64,000 nucleotides of DNA, taken from positions 1,242,876-1,306,875 of the forward strand of contig NZ_LT828648.1 in NCBI RefSeq assembly GCF_900169565.1, in the 5' to 3' direction. Made by a program: the position numbers and the translations under genes. The number at the start of each line of letters is the position of its first letter. The stretch's first letter is position 1. This stretch comes from Nitrospira japonica (lineage in GTDB: Bacteria > Nitrospirota > Nitrospiria > Nitrospirales > Nitrospiraceae). The notes beneath the pieces are model-generated. The model did not search any database, was not told where the DNA came from, and was given only the letters and a program-made list of their open reading frames with translations. Shown here piece after piece: positions 44,504 through 54,555 of this stretch.

Positions 44504-45025
44504 TCAGGCGGCCGGTTTGCCGACATGCTGAATGCTTTTCACAAGATCCACAACGCGGTTCCGGATGTCTGGGGCGATTTCGGTGAACCGGACGCCCATT
44601 CCCGGGCTGAAGGTATATTGATCGGCTTTCGGGCAGACCCATGCGACGAGCCCCTTGGCCGGCAGCCATTCATGAGGCTTTTCCGGTAGAGAGAACTCCA
44701 TGGCGAGTATCGTGCCGACGGCCAGGGGAGTGAGGCTCTCGATGAAGAGGCCCCCACCTCCGATCCCGCCGGCTCGGCTTTCGAAATGCTGTCCTTCTGG
44801 CGTTTTGTACTTCACGCGAAACGACAGGGTCACTCGCGGTTCGGAACGCGACTCTCGTGTAGCCGGCGGTTTTCTGTACGCAAGAATCTGGTCGATCACG
44901 AAATCCCAGGAGAGATTGCCCATCGGTTCACCGTTGATGGCCAGCAGCGTGACGATCTCGCGGGCTGCATCCATCTCGATCGTCTTCCCTTTGTGCCTGA
45001 GGCTTGACACGACCTGATACTTCAC
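44504..45025 (-). CDS. PilZ-like domain protein 2, variant ligand motif
   Basis: 173 residues from a GTG at 45025 preceded by a G-rich ribosome site. Same architecture as its neighbour: N-terminal module with INGEPMGNLSWDFVIDQI, then RSEPRVTLSFRVKY (RxxxR), GGIGGGGLFIES, FSLPEKPHEW and FSPGMGVRFTEIAPD. The substitution of D/NxSxxG by GIGGGG is shared exactly, so it predates the duplication. Longer starts to 45106 exist but lack a ribosome site. Confidence 0.82.
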   Translation of the reverse strand: MKYQVVSSLRHKGKTIEMDAAREIVTLLAINGEPMGNLSWDFVIDQILAYRKPPATRESRSEPRVTLSFRVKYKTPEGQHFESRAGGIGGGGLFIESLTPLAVGTILAMEFSLPEKPHEWLPAKGLVAWVCPKADQYTFSPGMGVRFTEIAPDIRNRVVDLVKSIQHVGKPAA

Positions 45026-45195
45026 GGCTTCCCCCCAGAGTGGGCAGTACAGCGCAAGTATAGCGCAGCGTTTCCCTTTGTCGAGGAAAACCGCACACTT
45101 ATTCAAAGGCGGTCGGTCGGGGTCGGGGTGGGAGCGGAAAAACGCCTCGGCTGATCGGGCTCAGAAGACTCGAGAAGGGACGAGAGAAGCCGTGC

Positions 45196-46452
45196 TCAGG
45201 CTGTTTTGGCGTCCTTGTCCTGATCAAAAATTCGGATTGGCGCGTGTTTGCCCAGGATCGCATCCTCCGTAATGAGGACTTCCTTGATTTGCTTTTGAGA
45301 CGGCGCGTCGTACATCACGTCCAGCATGACCTCTTCCAAGATGGCCCGCAAACCCCGTGCGCCGGTTTTCTGCGTAAAGGCCTTCCGCGCAACGGCGCCG
45401 AGGGCGCCCTCTGTGAATTTGAGCTTGATCTTTTCAAAGGACAGGAGTTTTTCGTATTGCTTGGTCAGGGCGTTCCTTGGCTCCGTCAGGATGCGGATCA
45501 GGGCGCGTTCGTCCAACTCGTCCAGCGTGGCCACGACCGGAAGGCGGCCGACGAACTCCGGGATCAGGCCGTATTTCAGGAAATCCTCCGGTTGAACTTG
45601 CTCGAACAGCTCACCGAGCCGGACCTCGCCTCGACTCCGGATTTCGGCGCCGAACCCCATTGATTTTCTGTTCAGACGCTGTTCGATAATTTGCTCGAGT
45701 CCGACGAAGGCTCCTCCGCAAATGAACAGGATATTGCTCGTGTTGACCTGTATGAACTCCTGATGGGGATGTTTCCGTCCGCCTTGCGGAGGGACATTGG
45801 CCACGGTTCCCTCGATCAGTTTGAGCAGCGCCTGCTGCACGCCTTCGCCCGAGACGTCCCGGGTAATCGAAGGGCTGTCGCTCTTCCGGCTGATCTTGTC
45901 GATCTCATCGATGTAGACGATGCCTCTCTCTGCCCGTTCGACGTCATAATCGGCGGCCTGAAGGAGTTTCAGGATGATGTTTTCGACGTCTTCGCCGACG
46001 TAGCCGGCTTCGGTCAGTGTGGTGGCGTCGGCCAGCGTGAACGGAACGTCCAGATACTTCGCCAATGTTTGTGCCAGGAGGGTCTTGCCCGTTCCCGTAG
46101 GGCCGACCATGAGGATGTTGCCCTTCTGAAGTTCGACGTCGTCGACGTCTTTTTCCTTGGCGGAGATGCGCTTGTAGTGATTGTGCACGGCGACGGAGAG
46201 AATACGCTTCGCCCGTTCCTGCCCCACCACATATTGGTCAAGATGGTGCTTGATTTCCGCTGGTTTTTTGAGTTTGGAGGAGATCTCTTCCTTGGCTTCT
46301 TCCCAGTCCTCCGCAATGATGTCGTTGCAAAGATTGACGCATTCGTCGCAGATGTACACGGTCGGCCCCGCGATCAATTTGCGCACCTCGTCGCGACTTT
46401 TGCCGCAAAACGAACATCGCAAATGCCGATCCATCTTTTCCTGCTTGGCCAT
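45196..46452 (-). CDS. clpX: ATP-dependent Clp protease ATP-binding subunit ClpX
   Basis: 418 residues. N-terminal zinc domain CSFCGKS...CDECVNLC; Walker [16 protein letters not shown]; pore loop [13 protein letters not shown]; Walker [11 protein letters not shown]; sensor and RKH loop region [13 protein letters not shown]-type loop region near [10 protein letters not shown]. Hexameric AAA+ unfoldase that feeds proteins to ClpP. Lies 23 bp after clpP, in the standard tig-clpP-clpX order. Confidence 0.96.
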   Translation of the reverse strand: MAKQEKMDRHLRCSFCGKSRDEVRKLIAGPTVYICDECVNLCNDIIAEDWEEAKEEISSKLKKPAEIKHHLDQYVVGQERAKRILSVAVHNHYKRISAKEKDVDDVELQKGNILMVGPTGTGKTLLAQTLAKYLDVPFTLADATTLTEAGYVGEDVENIILKLLQAADYDVERAERGIVYIDEIDKISRKSDSPSITRDVSGEGVQQALLKLIEGTVANVPPQGGRKHPHQEFIQVNTSNILFICGGAFVGLEQIIEQRLNRKSMGFGAEIRSRGEVRLGELFEQVQPEDFLKYGLIPEFVGRLPVVATLDELDERALIRILTEPRNALTKQYEKLLSFEKIKLKFTEGALGAVARKAFTQKTGARGLRAILEEVMLDVMYDAPSQKQIKEVLITEDAILGKHAPIRIFDQDKDAKTA

Positions 46453-46475
46453 GCGTCCTCCTGAGCCGATACCGG

Positions 46476-47108
46476 CTATTTGTCCTTGGTGCCGTCCTTG
46501 TCGGTTCCGCCAACCGACTTGAGCGCCTTGGGGGCACGAGTGATGACTTCATCGATGAGGCCGTATCGTTTGGCTTCTTCTCCGGACATGAAATAATCAC
46601 GCTCCGTATCGAGCGCGATTTTTTCGATGGGCTGACCCGTGTGCTTTGCCATGATTTCATTCAGGCGTTCCCGGATCTTCAGAATTTCTCTGGCGTGAAT
46701 GTCTATCTCGGTGGCCTGGCCTTGGAAGCCGCCCAACGGCTGATGGATCATCACCCGGGCGTTCGGCAAGGCAAACCGCTTCCCTTTGGTGCCTGCAGTC
46801 AACAGCAGCGCGCCCATGCTGGCAGCCTGTCCGAGGCAGATCGTGTTGATCGGCGGTTTGACGTACTGCATCGTGTCGTAAATGCCGAGGCCGGCCGTGA
46901 CGCTGCCGCCGGGCGAATTGACATAGAGATTGATGTCCTTTTCGGGATCTTCGGCCTCCAGAAACAGCAACTGGGCGATGATCAGGTTGGCAAAGACGTC
47001 GTCAATCGGCGCTCCGAGGAAGATGATGCGGTCTTTCAAGAGTCTGGAGTAGATATCGTAGGCGCGCTCGCCTCTGTTCGTTTGCTCGACGACGATAGGA
47101 ACTAGCAT
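46476..47108 (-). CDS. clpP: ATP-dependent Clp protease proteolytic subunit
   Basis: 210 residues. Serine of the triad in [14 protein letters not shown], His in [18 protein letters not shown], Asp in the following helix region ([22 protein letters not shown]). N-terminal [27 protein letters not shown] typical. Tetradecameric peptidase partner of ClpX. 55 bp after tig. Confidence 0.96.
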   Translation of the reverse strand: MLVPIVVEQTNRGERAYDIYSRLLKDRIIFLGAPIDDVFANLIIAQLLFLEAEDPEKDINLYVNSPGGSVTAGLGIYDTMQYVKPPINTICLGQAASMGALLLTAGTKGKRFALPNARVMIHQPLGGFQGQATEIDIHAREILKIRERLNEIMAKHTGQPIEKIALDTERDYFMSGEEAKRYGLIDEVITRAPKALKSVGGTDKDGTKDK

Positions 47109-47163
47109 GCAGGTTCTTCCTTTCAGTGGTCCGGACGGTCTCGCGGCGCTCGCCCGCGGGCGG

Positions 47164-48483
47164 CTAGCCTTGGATCACAGCGTTGCGATAGACGAAATCC
47201 AGAGATTTTTCGGCGAGAATCCGCGCCCGCAATTCTGCCAGGGAATCCTGGCCGCCGGCCTGGATCATCTTGACCAGGTCGCTCTGAGGGATCTTGAGCT
47301 CGTGGGCAAGACGGACAAGCTCCCCATTGACATCTTCTTGACTGACGGCAATCTTTTCCTTCTCGGCGATCGCTTCGAGGATCAAACCGACCTTGACCCG
47401 GCGCATGGCCTCATCGCGATTTTGTTGGCGGAGTTGCGTGGGATCGACCGTCTCCGCGCCCGAGGTATCGTTCCCTGCACGCTGCTGCTGTTGAACGTGT
47501 TGCCGGATAATCGCCTCCAATTCACGCTCAACGAGAGTATCGGGCAGGTCGAAGTGATGGGTTTCAACCAGGCGTTTGATGATCGTGTCTTTGTGCTGTT
47601 CCTCAACTTCGCGCTTCAGCGCTTTCTCCATTTCGCCGCGCAGCCGGTCCGTGAGTTCGGCCAGAGACGCGTATGCCCCGCAATCTTTGGCGAGCTCGTC
47701 GTCGAGATCGGGCAGCTTCTTGACCTTTACGGCGCTCACCACGAGCGTAAAGACGACGGTTTTGCCGGCCACGCGGGAATCCGGGTGGCTGGCGGGATAC
47801 GGCTGCGAAAGCGTGATGCTCTCTCCCTCCGTCTTGCCGAGGAGGTGAGGGTCAACCTCCAGGCCCAACAGCGTGGCTTTCGAACCGACCCGATGCAAAT
47901 GCCCCTCCTTCTTGGTGCCTTCAAGCGGTTGGCCATCCAGATGGCCGGACAGCGACAGCACGACGAAATCCCCTTCCGCGACTCGATGGCCGGCCGGAGC
48001 CGCGTCGAGTCGGGCATGTTGTTCCCGCAGAACGTCCATGCCCTTGGCGACCTGCTCGTCCGTCACGCTACGTTTGTCTGGCTTCAATGAGATCGGATTC
48101 GGAGCCTTATAGTCACGCAGGTCGATCGTCGGCTTGATCTCAACGGTGGCGGTGAAGGTAAAAGGAGCGTCCTTCTTGATCTTGACGCGTTCCAGAGGCG
48201 GGATTTCCACGAGGACCGGTGAGATGCCCGCCTGTCGGACGGCACGGTCGTAAAAATCAGGAACAAGGGATCGAATGACGTCATCCTCAATGGCTTTGGC
48301 ATAGCGCTTTTCCAGCAACGCGAGCGGCGCTTTTCCGGGACGGAATCCGGGCATGTGCACCTGTCGATTCAGTTCCTTATAAGCCTGGGCGAACCGTTGC
48401 GCGACCTCTTCTATTGGCACTTCAATCTTAAGGGCTCGTTTCATCGGCCCCAACTCGGTCATTTCCATTTTCATGGGCTGCAT
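47164..48483 (-). CDS. tig: Trigger factor
   Basis: 439 residues from the ATG at 48483 with AAGGA upstream. Ribosome-binding N-terminal domain includes the [15 protein letters not shown] signature. The FKBP-type prolyl isomerase domain (about 165-250) is [14 protein letters not shown]...[25 protein letters not shown]. The C-terminal chaperone helices run to the end. Nascent-chain chaperone, first gene of the tig-clpP-clpX set. Confidence 0.95.
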   Translation of the reverse strand: MQPMKMEMTELGPMKRALKIEVPIEEVAQRFAQAYKELNRQVHMPGFRPGKAPLALLEKRYAKAIEDDVIRSLVPDFYDRAVRQAGISPVLVEIPPLERVKIKKDAPFTFTATVEIKPTIDLRDYKAPNPISLKPDKRSVTDEQVAKGMDVLREQHARLDAAPAGHRVAEGDFVVLSLSGHLDGQPLEGTKKEGHLHRVGSKATLLGLEVDPHLLGKTEGESITLSQPYPASHPDSRVAGKTVVFTLVVSAVKVKKLPDLDDELAKDCGAYASLAELTDRLRGEMEKALKREVEEQHKDTIIKRLVETHHFDLPDTLVERELEAIIRQHVQQQQRAGNDTSGAETVDPTQLRQQNRDEAMRRVKVGLILEAIAEKEKIAVSQEDVNGELVRLAHELKIPQSDLVKMIQAGGQDSLAELRARILAEKSLDFVYRNAVIQG

Positions 48484-48559
48484 TCAATCCTTCTCTCTTC
48501 CGTGCCGTCTTGTGTTCTCGATTGAGAACGCCGGGCAAAGGTGTTTTTGGACTTGATCC

Positions 48560-48642
48560 TGGTGCGAGAGGGGGGACTCGAACCCCCACGGTTACCCACG
48601 AGATCCTAAGTCTCGCGCGTCTGCCAGTTCCGCCACTCTCGC
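48560..48642 (-). tRNA. tRNA-Leu (anticodon UAG)
   Basis: Acceptor GCGAGAG pairs with CTCTCGC, discriminator A, CCA encoded. Anticodon stem CGAGA/TCTCG and loop CTTAGGA give TAG at 34-36. Long variable arm, T-loop TTCGAGT. Lies upstream of tig on the same strand. Confidence 0.94.
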
Positions 48643-48988
48643 ACGGCGGGGAGTCCCGGAGTTCGGTCAAACCGAGTCAGCAAACAGGCGAAATTACACG
48701 CTCCTGCCGGTATTTTGTACCGTTGGACATATGCAACTGTCAACCCATACTCCTGCGGGGCAATCGGTATGTATGGGGGCCGGGCAGTAAGGAGATTTCG
48801 TAAAGCGCCCCCGATATCGGTACCTCCGTGGCGGTCCCCGTTATTAAGGGTTTTGGAGCCGGGACCGGCCTACGGCATATCCGAACCGATGCCATTCCTC
48901 GCAATCGGGGTTTGCGGAGCCCAGCAGAATGGGTATAATCTTTAGAGGCGTCGTTCATCGGCAGGCAATTCCTCTGAAGAGGTGCGCC
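48643..48988. other. Intergenic region without recognised gene
   Basis: 346 bp between tRNA-Leu and the HEAT-repeat gene. It must include the latter's promoter and that of the tRNA/tig unit. I see no repeats, RNA gene, hairpin or coding frame with start-site support. Confidence 0.5.
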
Positions 48989-50104
48989 ATGCGTGTGGTT
49001 TCATATGTTGCCCTGACGACGGCATCCCTTCTTCTGTGTCTTGTCGCTCCATCGAGCTCGCCCGCCTACCGGGATTCTTTTACCGCCGAACAAAAGGCCC
49101 AACTCGAGAAAATTCAGACGGTACGTGTCGAGGTCTTGATGCTGTCCGACAAAGGACCTATCGAGGCGGCGCCGATCGCGGAACTTGTTGCGCAGCGACT
49201 CAGTGAATTGGGGTATCAGACGGTCGGGGATGCCAGCAAGCCCAACGATGTGTTCTTCAAGGTCAAGTGCGAACAACGAAAAACCTGGGAAGGTACGACC
49301 ACGGCCGGCGGGGATGCAGACTTACCCGATGCTCCCTCGCGGTTGTGGAAGGGGCCAGCATGCCAATTGACCTATGTGCTGGGCGACATGAAGATCAAGT
49401 GGCAAAAGGAAGTGCGGGCGAGCTTCGAGGATTCTGTGTCAGCCGCGCAAGCCACCAATGCCGGTGATCCAGCAGTTTTTGCCATGGCGAATCTCAAGGA
49501 GAAGCTAAACCAATACGATTTCCCTGTGCTGCTGGCAGCAGAATGGGGGCAACTCGACCGGCTCCTCAAGCTGTTGGACGCGCCGGACACTCCGCAGATT
49601 CGAAAACTCAAGATCATTTCTCTCCTAGGGGACATGCAGGCGGATGAGGCGCTTCCAAAGCTCAAAGCCGCACTCAAGGACAAGGATCTTTCCAAGCAGG
49701 CGGCGGTGGCGCTGGGGAATATGGGAAAGGAGGGTATCCCGGTTCTTGTCGACATTTTGAAACATTCCAAGCAGCCGGAATTGCAGGCCGCTGCCGCTAA
49801 AGGTCTGGGAGATCTGGGAAATACACATAACGATTCATCGGTCGTGCTGCCGCTGTTGGAAATGTTGGACGCGCCGGGCGTCGACATCACTGTGCAGACC
49901 GAAATCGCATGGGCGCTGGGGAGAGTACCGGACCGCAGGTCGGTCCAGCCACTCTTCGAACTTGATAAGAAACTCCAAAAGATCCGGCAGGACCCCGTAG
50001 ATCCCAAGATGAAGAAGCTCAAAGAAGCGGTGTTCTGGGCGATTAAGCAGGTCTATACCGAGGACCAGTACAGCTCAGCGGAGACTCATTCCGTCCATTC
50101 GTAA
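48989..50104 (+). CDS. Secreted HEAT-repeat protein
   Basis: 371 residues from the ATG at 48989 (MRVVSYVALTTASLLLCLVA); AAGAGG lies eight bases upstream. Sec signal peptide. A first domain of about 150 residues has a beta-sheet-like QTVRVEVLMLSDKG and a DVFFKVKCEQRKTW pattern. The C-terminal 180 residues are HEAT/PBS-lyase-type helical repeats: DTPQIRKLKIISLLGDMQ, DKDLSKQAAVALGNMGKEG, KQPELQAAAAKGLGDLG, DITVQTEIAWALGRVPD. Protein-protein interaction scaffold in the periplasm is the best guess. Confidence 0.8.
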   Translation: MRVVSYVALTTASLLLCLVAPSSSPAYRDSFTAEQKAQLEKIQTVRVEVLMLSDKGPIEAAPIAELVAQRLSELGYQTVGDASKPNDVFFKVKCEQRKTWEGTTTAGGDADLPDAPSRLWKGPACQLTYVLGDMKIKWQKEVRASFEDSVSAAQATNAGDPAVFAMANLKEKLNQYDFPVLLAAEWGQLDRLLKLLDAPDTPQIRKLKIISLLGDMQADEALPKLKAALKDKDLSKQAAVALGNMGKEGIPVLVDILKHSKQPELQAAAAKGLGDLGNTHNDSSVVLPLLEMLDAPGVDITVQTEIAWALGRVPDRRSVQPLFELDKKLQKIRQDPVDPKMKKLKEAVFWAIKQVYTEDQYSSAETHSVHS

Positions 50105-50377
50105 TAGGACGACCGATGCTCTAAACTGAGTCCAGAGTGAGATGCCCTCCTTGTTACCCAGCAGCACCGTAATCCATCAGGACCGACCGTGATCAAGCCA
50201 TGCTTCCGTTTGTTGCTTGGTGTGGCTTATTCAGGTGGGTCCGGAAATCCACCGGTCGGAAGTTGCCTGTTTCAGCTCTCTCCCTTCCCACGGCAGAGGA
50301 TACAAAACAATAGAACAGCCTGAGATCCGGCTCGGCTCCGGAATCGATAGGGGCCGAGGCAGATGAAGGAGGGTTCA

Positions 50378-51622
50378 ATGGCCAATGTTTCCCGCAGGGG
50401 GTTCTTGCAACTTTCGGCGTTGACCAGCTTCACGATCATATCAGGCGAATGGGCTGTCCGGACATCCGACCACTCCCGATGCAGTGGTACGGCATGGGCG
50501 GCTGAGCCGATCAAGATCGGAATCCTCGATCCGTTGTCCAGCCCATACAAGACCTCCTCGATTCATGATGTGCATGGTGCCAATGTCGCTGTCGATCTCT
50601 TCAACAAAAACGGCGGTGTGATCGGGAGGCCGGTGATGCTCCTTGAGGCAGACGATGCATCCAATGCCGATACGGCGGTCAAGGCAGCGACCAAATTCAT
50701 CCGTGAAGATCAGGTGGATTTCTTGATGGGCACCTTCAATGGCGATTGCGCGCTTGCCGTCAGTGCCCTAGCCCATCGAGAGCACAAGCTGTTCATGGTC
50801 ACGGGTGCCTGCCTGCCGGAGTTGACGGGGGAAGCCTGCAACCCTCATACATTCGTTTTCATGCCCCATGCCAGGATGCTTGCTGAAGCGGTGGTTCCCG
50901 AGGTGATCAAGGCCTATGGAGCCAAGTGGTTCATGATCACGGCGAACACGCTGGACGGGAAAATCGCGGCGCAGGCCGTCGTCGATGCGGCAAAGCCACG
51001 CAATGTCCAATTTGTGGGCGAAACCGTGCTGCCGTTCGGGACCAGCGATTACACGGCCGCGCTGACGACGGCAAGGTCAAAAAATCCGACGGCCATCATT
51101 CTCAATCTTTACGGATGGGATCTCGTGAACGCGCTGAAGGATTATGGAAAGCTCGATCTGGCTAAGGAGAAGATTGGGCTCGGCGGCCTGATCAGCGGCG
51201 AGCAAATCGGGCGACCATTGGGTTATGCCAACAATGCGGGTATATGGGGCTTGATCTGGGACCCGAAGATCAAGACCGAAAGTTCCAGGCGTTTCATCCA
51301 GGCGGTGGTCGACAAGTACAATCACACGCCGACCTCGCGCTGTTATCTGGGCTATGCCGCCATGACGCAGATTTTAGAGGCCGTTCACCGAGCTGGTTCG
51401 ACCGAGACGGCGGCTGTCATCAAGGCATTAGAGGGACACCAATTCGATGGGCTCAAGGAAGGTCAATCGGTGTTTCGCGCCTCGGACCATCAACACGTTC
51501 AGGACGTTCTCGTCGGAGAGGCCTACGGGCGGGAGCTTGGACTGGGCCACTTTAAAATCCTGACGACGTTACAGGGAGATGCCAATCCTGGTGCTGCGGA
51601 TCGCGGCAATTGCGCAATGTAG
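50378..51622 (+). CDS. Orphan ABC-type substrate-binding protein (amide/urea/branched amino acid class)
   Basis: 414 residues from the ATG at 50378 with AAGGAGGG before it; the ATG at 50363 lacks a site. An apparent twin-arginine signal (SRRGFLQLSALTSF) is followed by type-I periplasmic-binding fold (Peripla_BP_6): IKIGILDPLSS...GANVAVDLFNKNGGVIGRPVMLLEADD...VDFLMGTFNGDCALAVSALAHREHK. Members include amide-, urea- and leucine-binding proteins. No permease or ATPase genes are adjacent, so it either serves a remote transporter or acts as a sensor. Confidence 0.83.
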   Translation: MANVSRRGFLQLSALTSFTIISGEWAVRTSDHSRCSGTAWAAEPIKIGILDPLSSPYKTSSIHDVHGANVAVDLFNKNGGVIGRPVMLLEADDASNADTAVKAATKFIREDQVDFLMGTFNGDCALAVSALAHREHKLFMVTGACLPELTGEACNPHTFVFMPHARMLAEAVVPEVIKAYGAKWFMITANTLDGKIAAQAVVDAAKPRNVQFVGETVLPFGTSDYTAALTTARSKNPTAIILNLYGWDLVNALKDYGKLDLAKEKIGLGGLISGEQIGRPLGYANNAGIWGLIWDPKIKTESSRRFIQAVVDKYNHTPTSRCYLGYAAMTQILEAVHRAGSTETAAVIKALEGHQFDGLKEGQSVFRASDHQHVQDVLVGEAYGRELGLGHFKILTTLQGDANPGAADRGNCAM

Positions 51623-51625
51623 CAG

Positions 51626-51661
51626 GGAAGCAGGAACCGTCTTGGGAAGGCTCCTGCTTCC
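51626..51661. terminator. Bidirectional hairpin between convergent genes
   Basis: GGAAGCAGGAACC (51626-51638) and GGCTCCTGCTTCC (51649-51661) form a 13-bp stem with one mismatch and a 10-base loop. It lies 3 bp after the stop of the substrate-binding protein gene and 13 bp from the end of the convergent OmpA-like gene. No T run, so terminator by position and structure only. Confidence 0.6.
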
Positions 51662-51674
51662 GCAACGACATCCG

Positions 51675-52856
51675 TTATCTCGTCACACGGACTTCCACCC
51701 GTCGGTTCTGGGCTCGTCCGGCATCGGTGGTATTGGGAGCCACCGGTCTGGTGTCGGAATAGCCGGCCGTGGATGCTCCGGAGAATCCACCGCTCGACAA
51801 CGCCTCGGCGGCATTCCGTGCCCGCGCTTCGGACAGTTCAACGTTGGAAGGAAATTTGTTCTTCAGCGCGCCGCGGATAGGCCGATTGTCCGTATGGCCG
51901 TCCACCGAGACCTTATATTCGGGGAATTCCTTCAGAATCGCCCCGACTTGTTTCAACGCCTCTGTTCCGTCCGGCTTGAGTCGATCATCGCCGGAATCGA
52001 AGAGATAACCGGAGGCCAGATTAATGAGAAGCCGCTCGTTGTTCAAATCGACCGTGATATTCTTTTTGTCGATTTGAGGCCTGAGCGCCCGGATCAGGCC
52101 GCGTTCGGCTTCCTTCAGCTTTGCCATTTCTGCCGAGAGGTCCCCGCGAAGTCCCGCGAGTTCCCGATCCCGATCCGCCAATTGCTTCTCCAGATTGGCC
52201 GTCTGCTGCTTGGCCGCAGCCAGTTCTGCCGTGAGCTTGTCTTTCTCGCCTGCGGCGCTTCCGAGGGCCGCGCATTGCGCTTCAAGCTCCGCCGTCCGTT
52301 GTTTCGAGGCCGCCAGCTCGGCAGCCAGCTTGTCTCTGTCGCCAGCGCCCGCCTGAAGTGCGGCAATCTCGGCTCCGGACGAGGCCGAGAGGCCGCTCAT
52401 TTGTCTTTCGAGATCTGCGGTATGGGTTCTGGAAAGTTCGAGCTCCCGCTGCGTCGAGGACAGTTGTTGAGCCATCTTTTCGGAATCGCCCGCGCCCGAA
52501 CGGAGCGTGGCCAACTCGCGATCGCGGTCAGTGAGCATCCGGTCGCGTTCGGCTAACTGACGTTCCAAATCGCTGCTCCGACCCTTGGCCTGGTTCACGT
52601 CGCCCGAGAGTTCTCTCAGCCTGGCGATTTCCTTGTCGCGCTCCGCCACCATGCGCTCCAGTTCGGCGATGCGAAGATTTCGCGGATCCTCGGCGGGGGC
52701 CGCCACTTTGCCTTTGGCCCTCATTTCGTTGAGCGCGCGGCTGCTGGTGTCGTTCGGCGCCTCCTCCTGGTTGTACCACTCCGCACCGGTGTCGTTGGCC
52801 GCCCAGACGGTGACAAGCAGTCCCAAAATGATCGCTAGCAATCTCTCACGTTGCAT
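51675..52856 (-). CDS. OmpA-family protein with long coiled coil
   Basis: 393 residues from the ATG at 52856, preceded by AAGGAGG. Signal peptide ERLLAIILGLLVTVWAANDTGA. Residues ~55-255 are an extended coiled coil with repeated phrases (RDRELATLRSGAG, DKLAAELAASKQRTAELE, DKLTAELAAAKQQTANLE). The C-terminal OmpA/MotB domain (about 275-393): YLFDSGDDRLKPDGTEAL, VSVDGHTDNRPI, ELSEARARNAAEAL, GAGYSDTRP-like GYSDTRPVAPNTTDAGRAQNRRVEV. Likely bridges outer membrane and peptidoglycan. Confidence 0.87.
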   Translation of the reverse strand: MQRERLLAIILGLLVTVWAANDTGAEWYNQEEAPNDTSSRALNEMRAKGKVAAPAEDPRNLRIAELERMVAERDKEIARLRELSGDVNQAKGRSSDLERQLAERDRMLTDRDRELATLRSGAGDSEKMAQQLSSTQRELELSRTHTADLERQMSGLSASSGAEIAALQAGAGDRDKLAAELAASKQRTAELEAQCAALGSAAGEKDKLTAELAAAKQQTANLEKQLADRDRELAGLRGDLSAEMAKLKEAERGLIRALRPQIDKKNITVDLNNERLLINLASGYLFDSGDDRLKPDGTEALKQVGAILKEFPEYKVSVDGHTDNRPIRGALKNKFPSNVELSEARARNAAEALSSGGFSGASTAGYSDTRPVAPNTTDAGRAQNRRVEVRVTR

Positions 52857-52973
52857 TGAACCCTCCTTGGCTTTATGGATGGCCCCTCTTCGAGACAAAC
52901 GGGCACGGTAGCAGCCCTGCACGGCGGGAGGGGGCGGTTCCCTGCCGACATGGGATTCGGGATGGCATCGTAG

Positions 52974-53390
52974 TCAATGCCGCTGGTTCTTTATGGCGTC
53001 CCGAATCTCCGTCAACAACTTCTCCTCATTGGTAGGACCGGCCTGCGGGGCCGGCGGAGCGTCCTTCTTGAAGCGATTGACCTGTTTCACCAGCAGAAAA
53101 ATCACGAAAGCGACGATGAGAAAGTCCAGCACAGTCTGGAGAAACACTCCGTAATTGAGAGTCGGTGTTCCTGCGGCCTTGGCTGCGACCAGGGAAGGCT
53201 GCGGAGTCCCAGACAGGGTCAGGAACAGGCTGGAAAAATCAACTTTTCCCATCAGCAGACCGATGGGCGGCATCAGGATGTCGCTGACCAGCGATGAAAC
53301 GATCTTTCCGAAGGCGCCTCCGATAATGACACCGATGGCCATATCGAGCACGTTGCCTTTCATCGCGAAATCCCGAAATTCTTTCAACAT
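52974..53390 (-). CDS. mscL: Large-conductance mechanosensitive channel
   Basis: 138 residues. N-terminal amphipathic [42 protein letters not shown] is diagnostic (TM1 pore helix). TM2 [24 protein letters not shown] is followed by the cytoplasmic helix [17 protein letters not shown]. Pentameric safety valve against hypo-osmotic shock in the cytoplasmic membrane. Confidence 0.95.
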   Translation of the reverse strand: MLKEFRDFAMKGNVLDMAIGVIIGGAFGKIVSSLVSDILMPPIGLLMGKVDFSSLFLTLSGTPQPSLVAAKAAGTPTLNYGVFLQTVLDFLIVAFVIFLLVKQVNRFKKDAPPAPQAGPTNEEKLLTEIRDAIKNQRH

Positions 53391-53436
53391 CGGAACCCTC
53401 CTTGTTCGAATGATGAGGAAAGACGTTTAGTGAAAC

Positions 53437-54555
53437 TCAACGCCGCCGAGTCGTGTCGAAATTGTAACCGAATGTGATGAGGTACAGCGTATCGGTACTT
53501 TGGACGCCGGGTGGTGGAGTGTTGTTGTACCGATAAGTGAACTGCAGGTTGGCGACGAACCCCTCGATGAGCTTCAACCGGATGCCTTGGTCCATCGTGA
53601 GGTAATAATCCTTACTATTCTGGAATGAAGGGAAAAATTCGTCGAAATGGTACAGCACGACCCGCTCATCGAGCATGGGCCAGTTGAATCTCAAAGAGCC
53701 TCGGCCGCGCACGGAGGACTGGTCCTGGAGATTTTTGAAATCTTCATTGAAATAACTCACGCCGAATTCGCCGGAGAGGGACATGTCTTTGAAGTACGGG
53801 CCGGAAAAATCGCCGAGATCGATGAATTGATAGCCTGGGCCGGTCGCCAGCGCGGTTCGGAGGTTCAAATCCTGGAACGTATCCTGTTCGAAGTACGCGC
53901 TCGTGAAGGCATAAAAGCGTTTGGTGAAAAAGAAGTCGAGCTTGATCGTGCCTCTCGCGTTGCGGGCGGCCAGTTGCCCGTCGTTCTCGTTGTAGACGTA
54001 CCGGCCGTTCAGGAGGAGCCGGAGCTTTTCACTGCGCCCGGTCAGGTCAAGGAGGAAACTGGCGTTCTGAAAATTGGTGTTTCCGTTTGCCGTCGAAATA
54101 CCGGCGGTGACCGCTCCGACGAAGATAACCGGCGGCTGGACGAGGGGATTGATGGATGCAACCGATCCGACGGGAATGGTCAGGGGGTCGGCCAGCGACT
54201 CGACCTTGAGGAGAAGGAACCCGTCCTTATCCGCTTGAGTCGTGCCCACCAAAATCGTGCCCTCTTTCAGATGGAACGGAAGAGGATGGGTCACGGTAAG
54301 CTTGGAGACTTCACTCCACTTGACCTTGAATGCCTTGTCGGCGCTGTCCACGGTCTTCAGGTGCAGGGTTCCCTCGGTCATTTCGATGACCTCGCCATAG
54401 AGAACGCTGCCGTCCTTCAAGGTCACGATATCGATCGGAACCGGGGCCGGGGGACCGGCGGCCGCCTCCGTGTCCGCGGCATGCGCCACAAACGGAAAGG
54501 TCAGCCAGATCACCAGAACGACTGTGCAGGCGTTCAGAATCGAAGGACGTCGCAT
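53437..54555 (-). CDS. DUF481-family (YdiY-like) outer-membrane protein
   Basis: 372 residues, signal peptide (LNACTVVLVIWLTFPFVAHAAD). A first part (about 40-130) is LSM/SH3-like: IVTLKDGSVLYGEVIEMTEGTLHLKT. The second half is a DUF481 beta-barrel: GAVTAGISTANGNTNFQNASFLLDLTGR, many aromatic strand ends, ending FGYNFDTTRRR. Family members are salt-inducible or putative OM barrels of unknown function. Its promoter lies in the 339-bp region upstream. Confidence 0.85.
   Translation of the reverse strand: MRRPSILNACTVVLVIWLTFPFVAHAADTEAAAGPPAPVPIDIVTLKDGSVLYGEVIEMTEGTLHLKTVDSADKAFKVKWSEVSKLTVTHPLPFHLKEGTILVGTTQADKDGFLLLKVESLADPLTIPVGSVASINPLVQPPVIFVGAVTAGISTANGNTNFQNASFLLDLTGRSEKLRLLLNGRYVYNENDGQLAARNARGTIKLDFFFTKRFYAFTSAYFEQDTFQDLNLRTALATGPGYQFIDLGDFSGPYFKDMSLSGEFGVSYFNEDFKNLQDQSSVRGRGSLRFNWPMLDERVVLYHFDEFFPSFQNSKDYYLTMDQGIRLKLIEGFVANLQFTYRYNNTPPPGVQSTDTLYLITFGYNFDTTRRR

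Noticed and set aside
47107-48090. 327-codon plus frame opposite tig
   Set aside because: Shadow of trigger factor.
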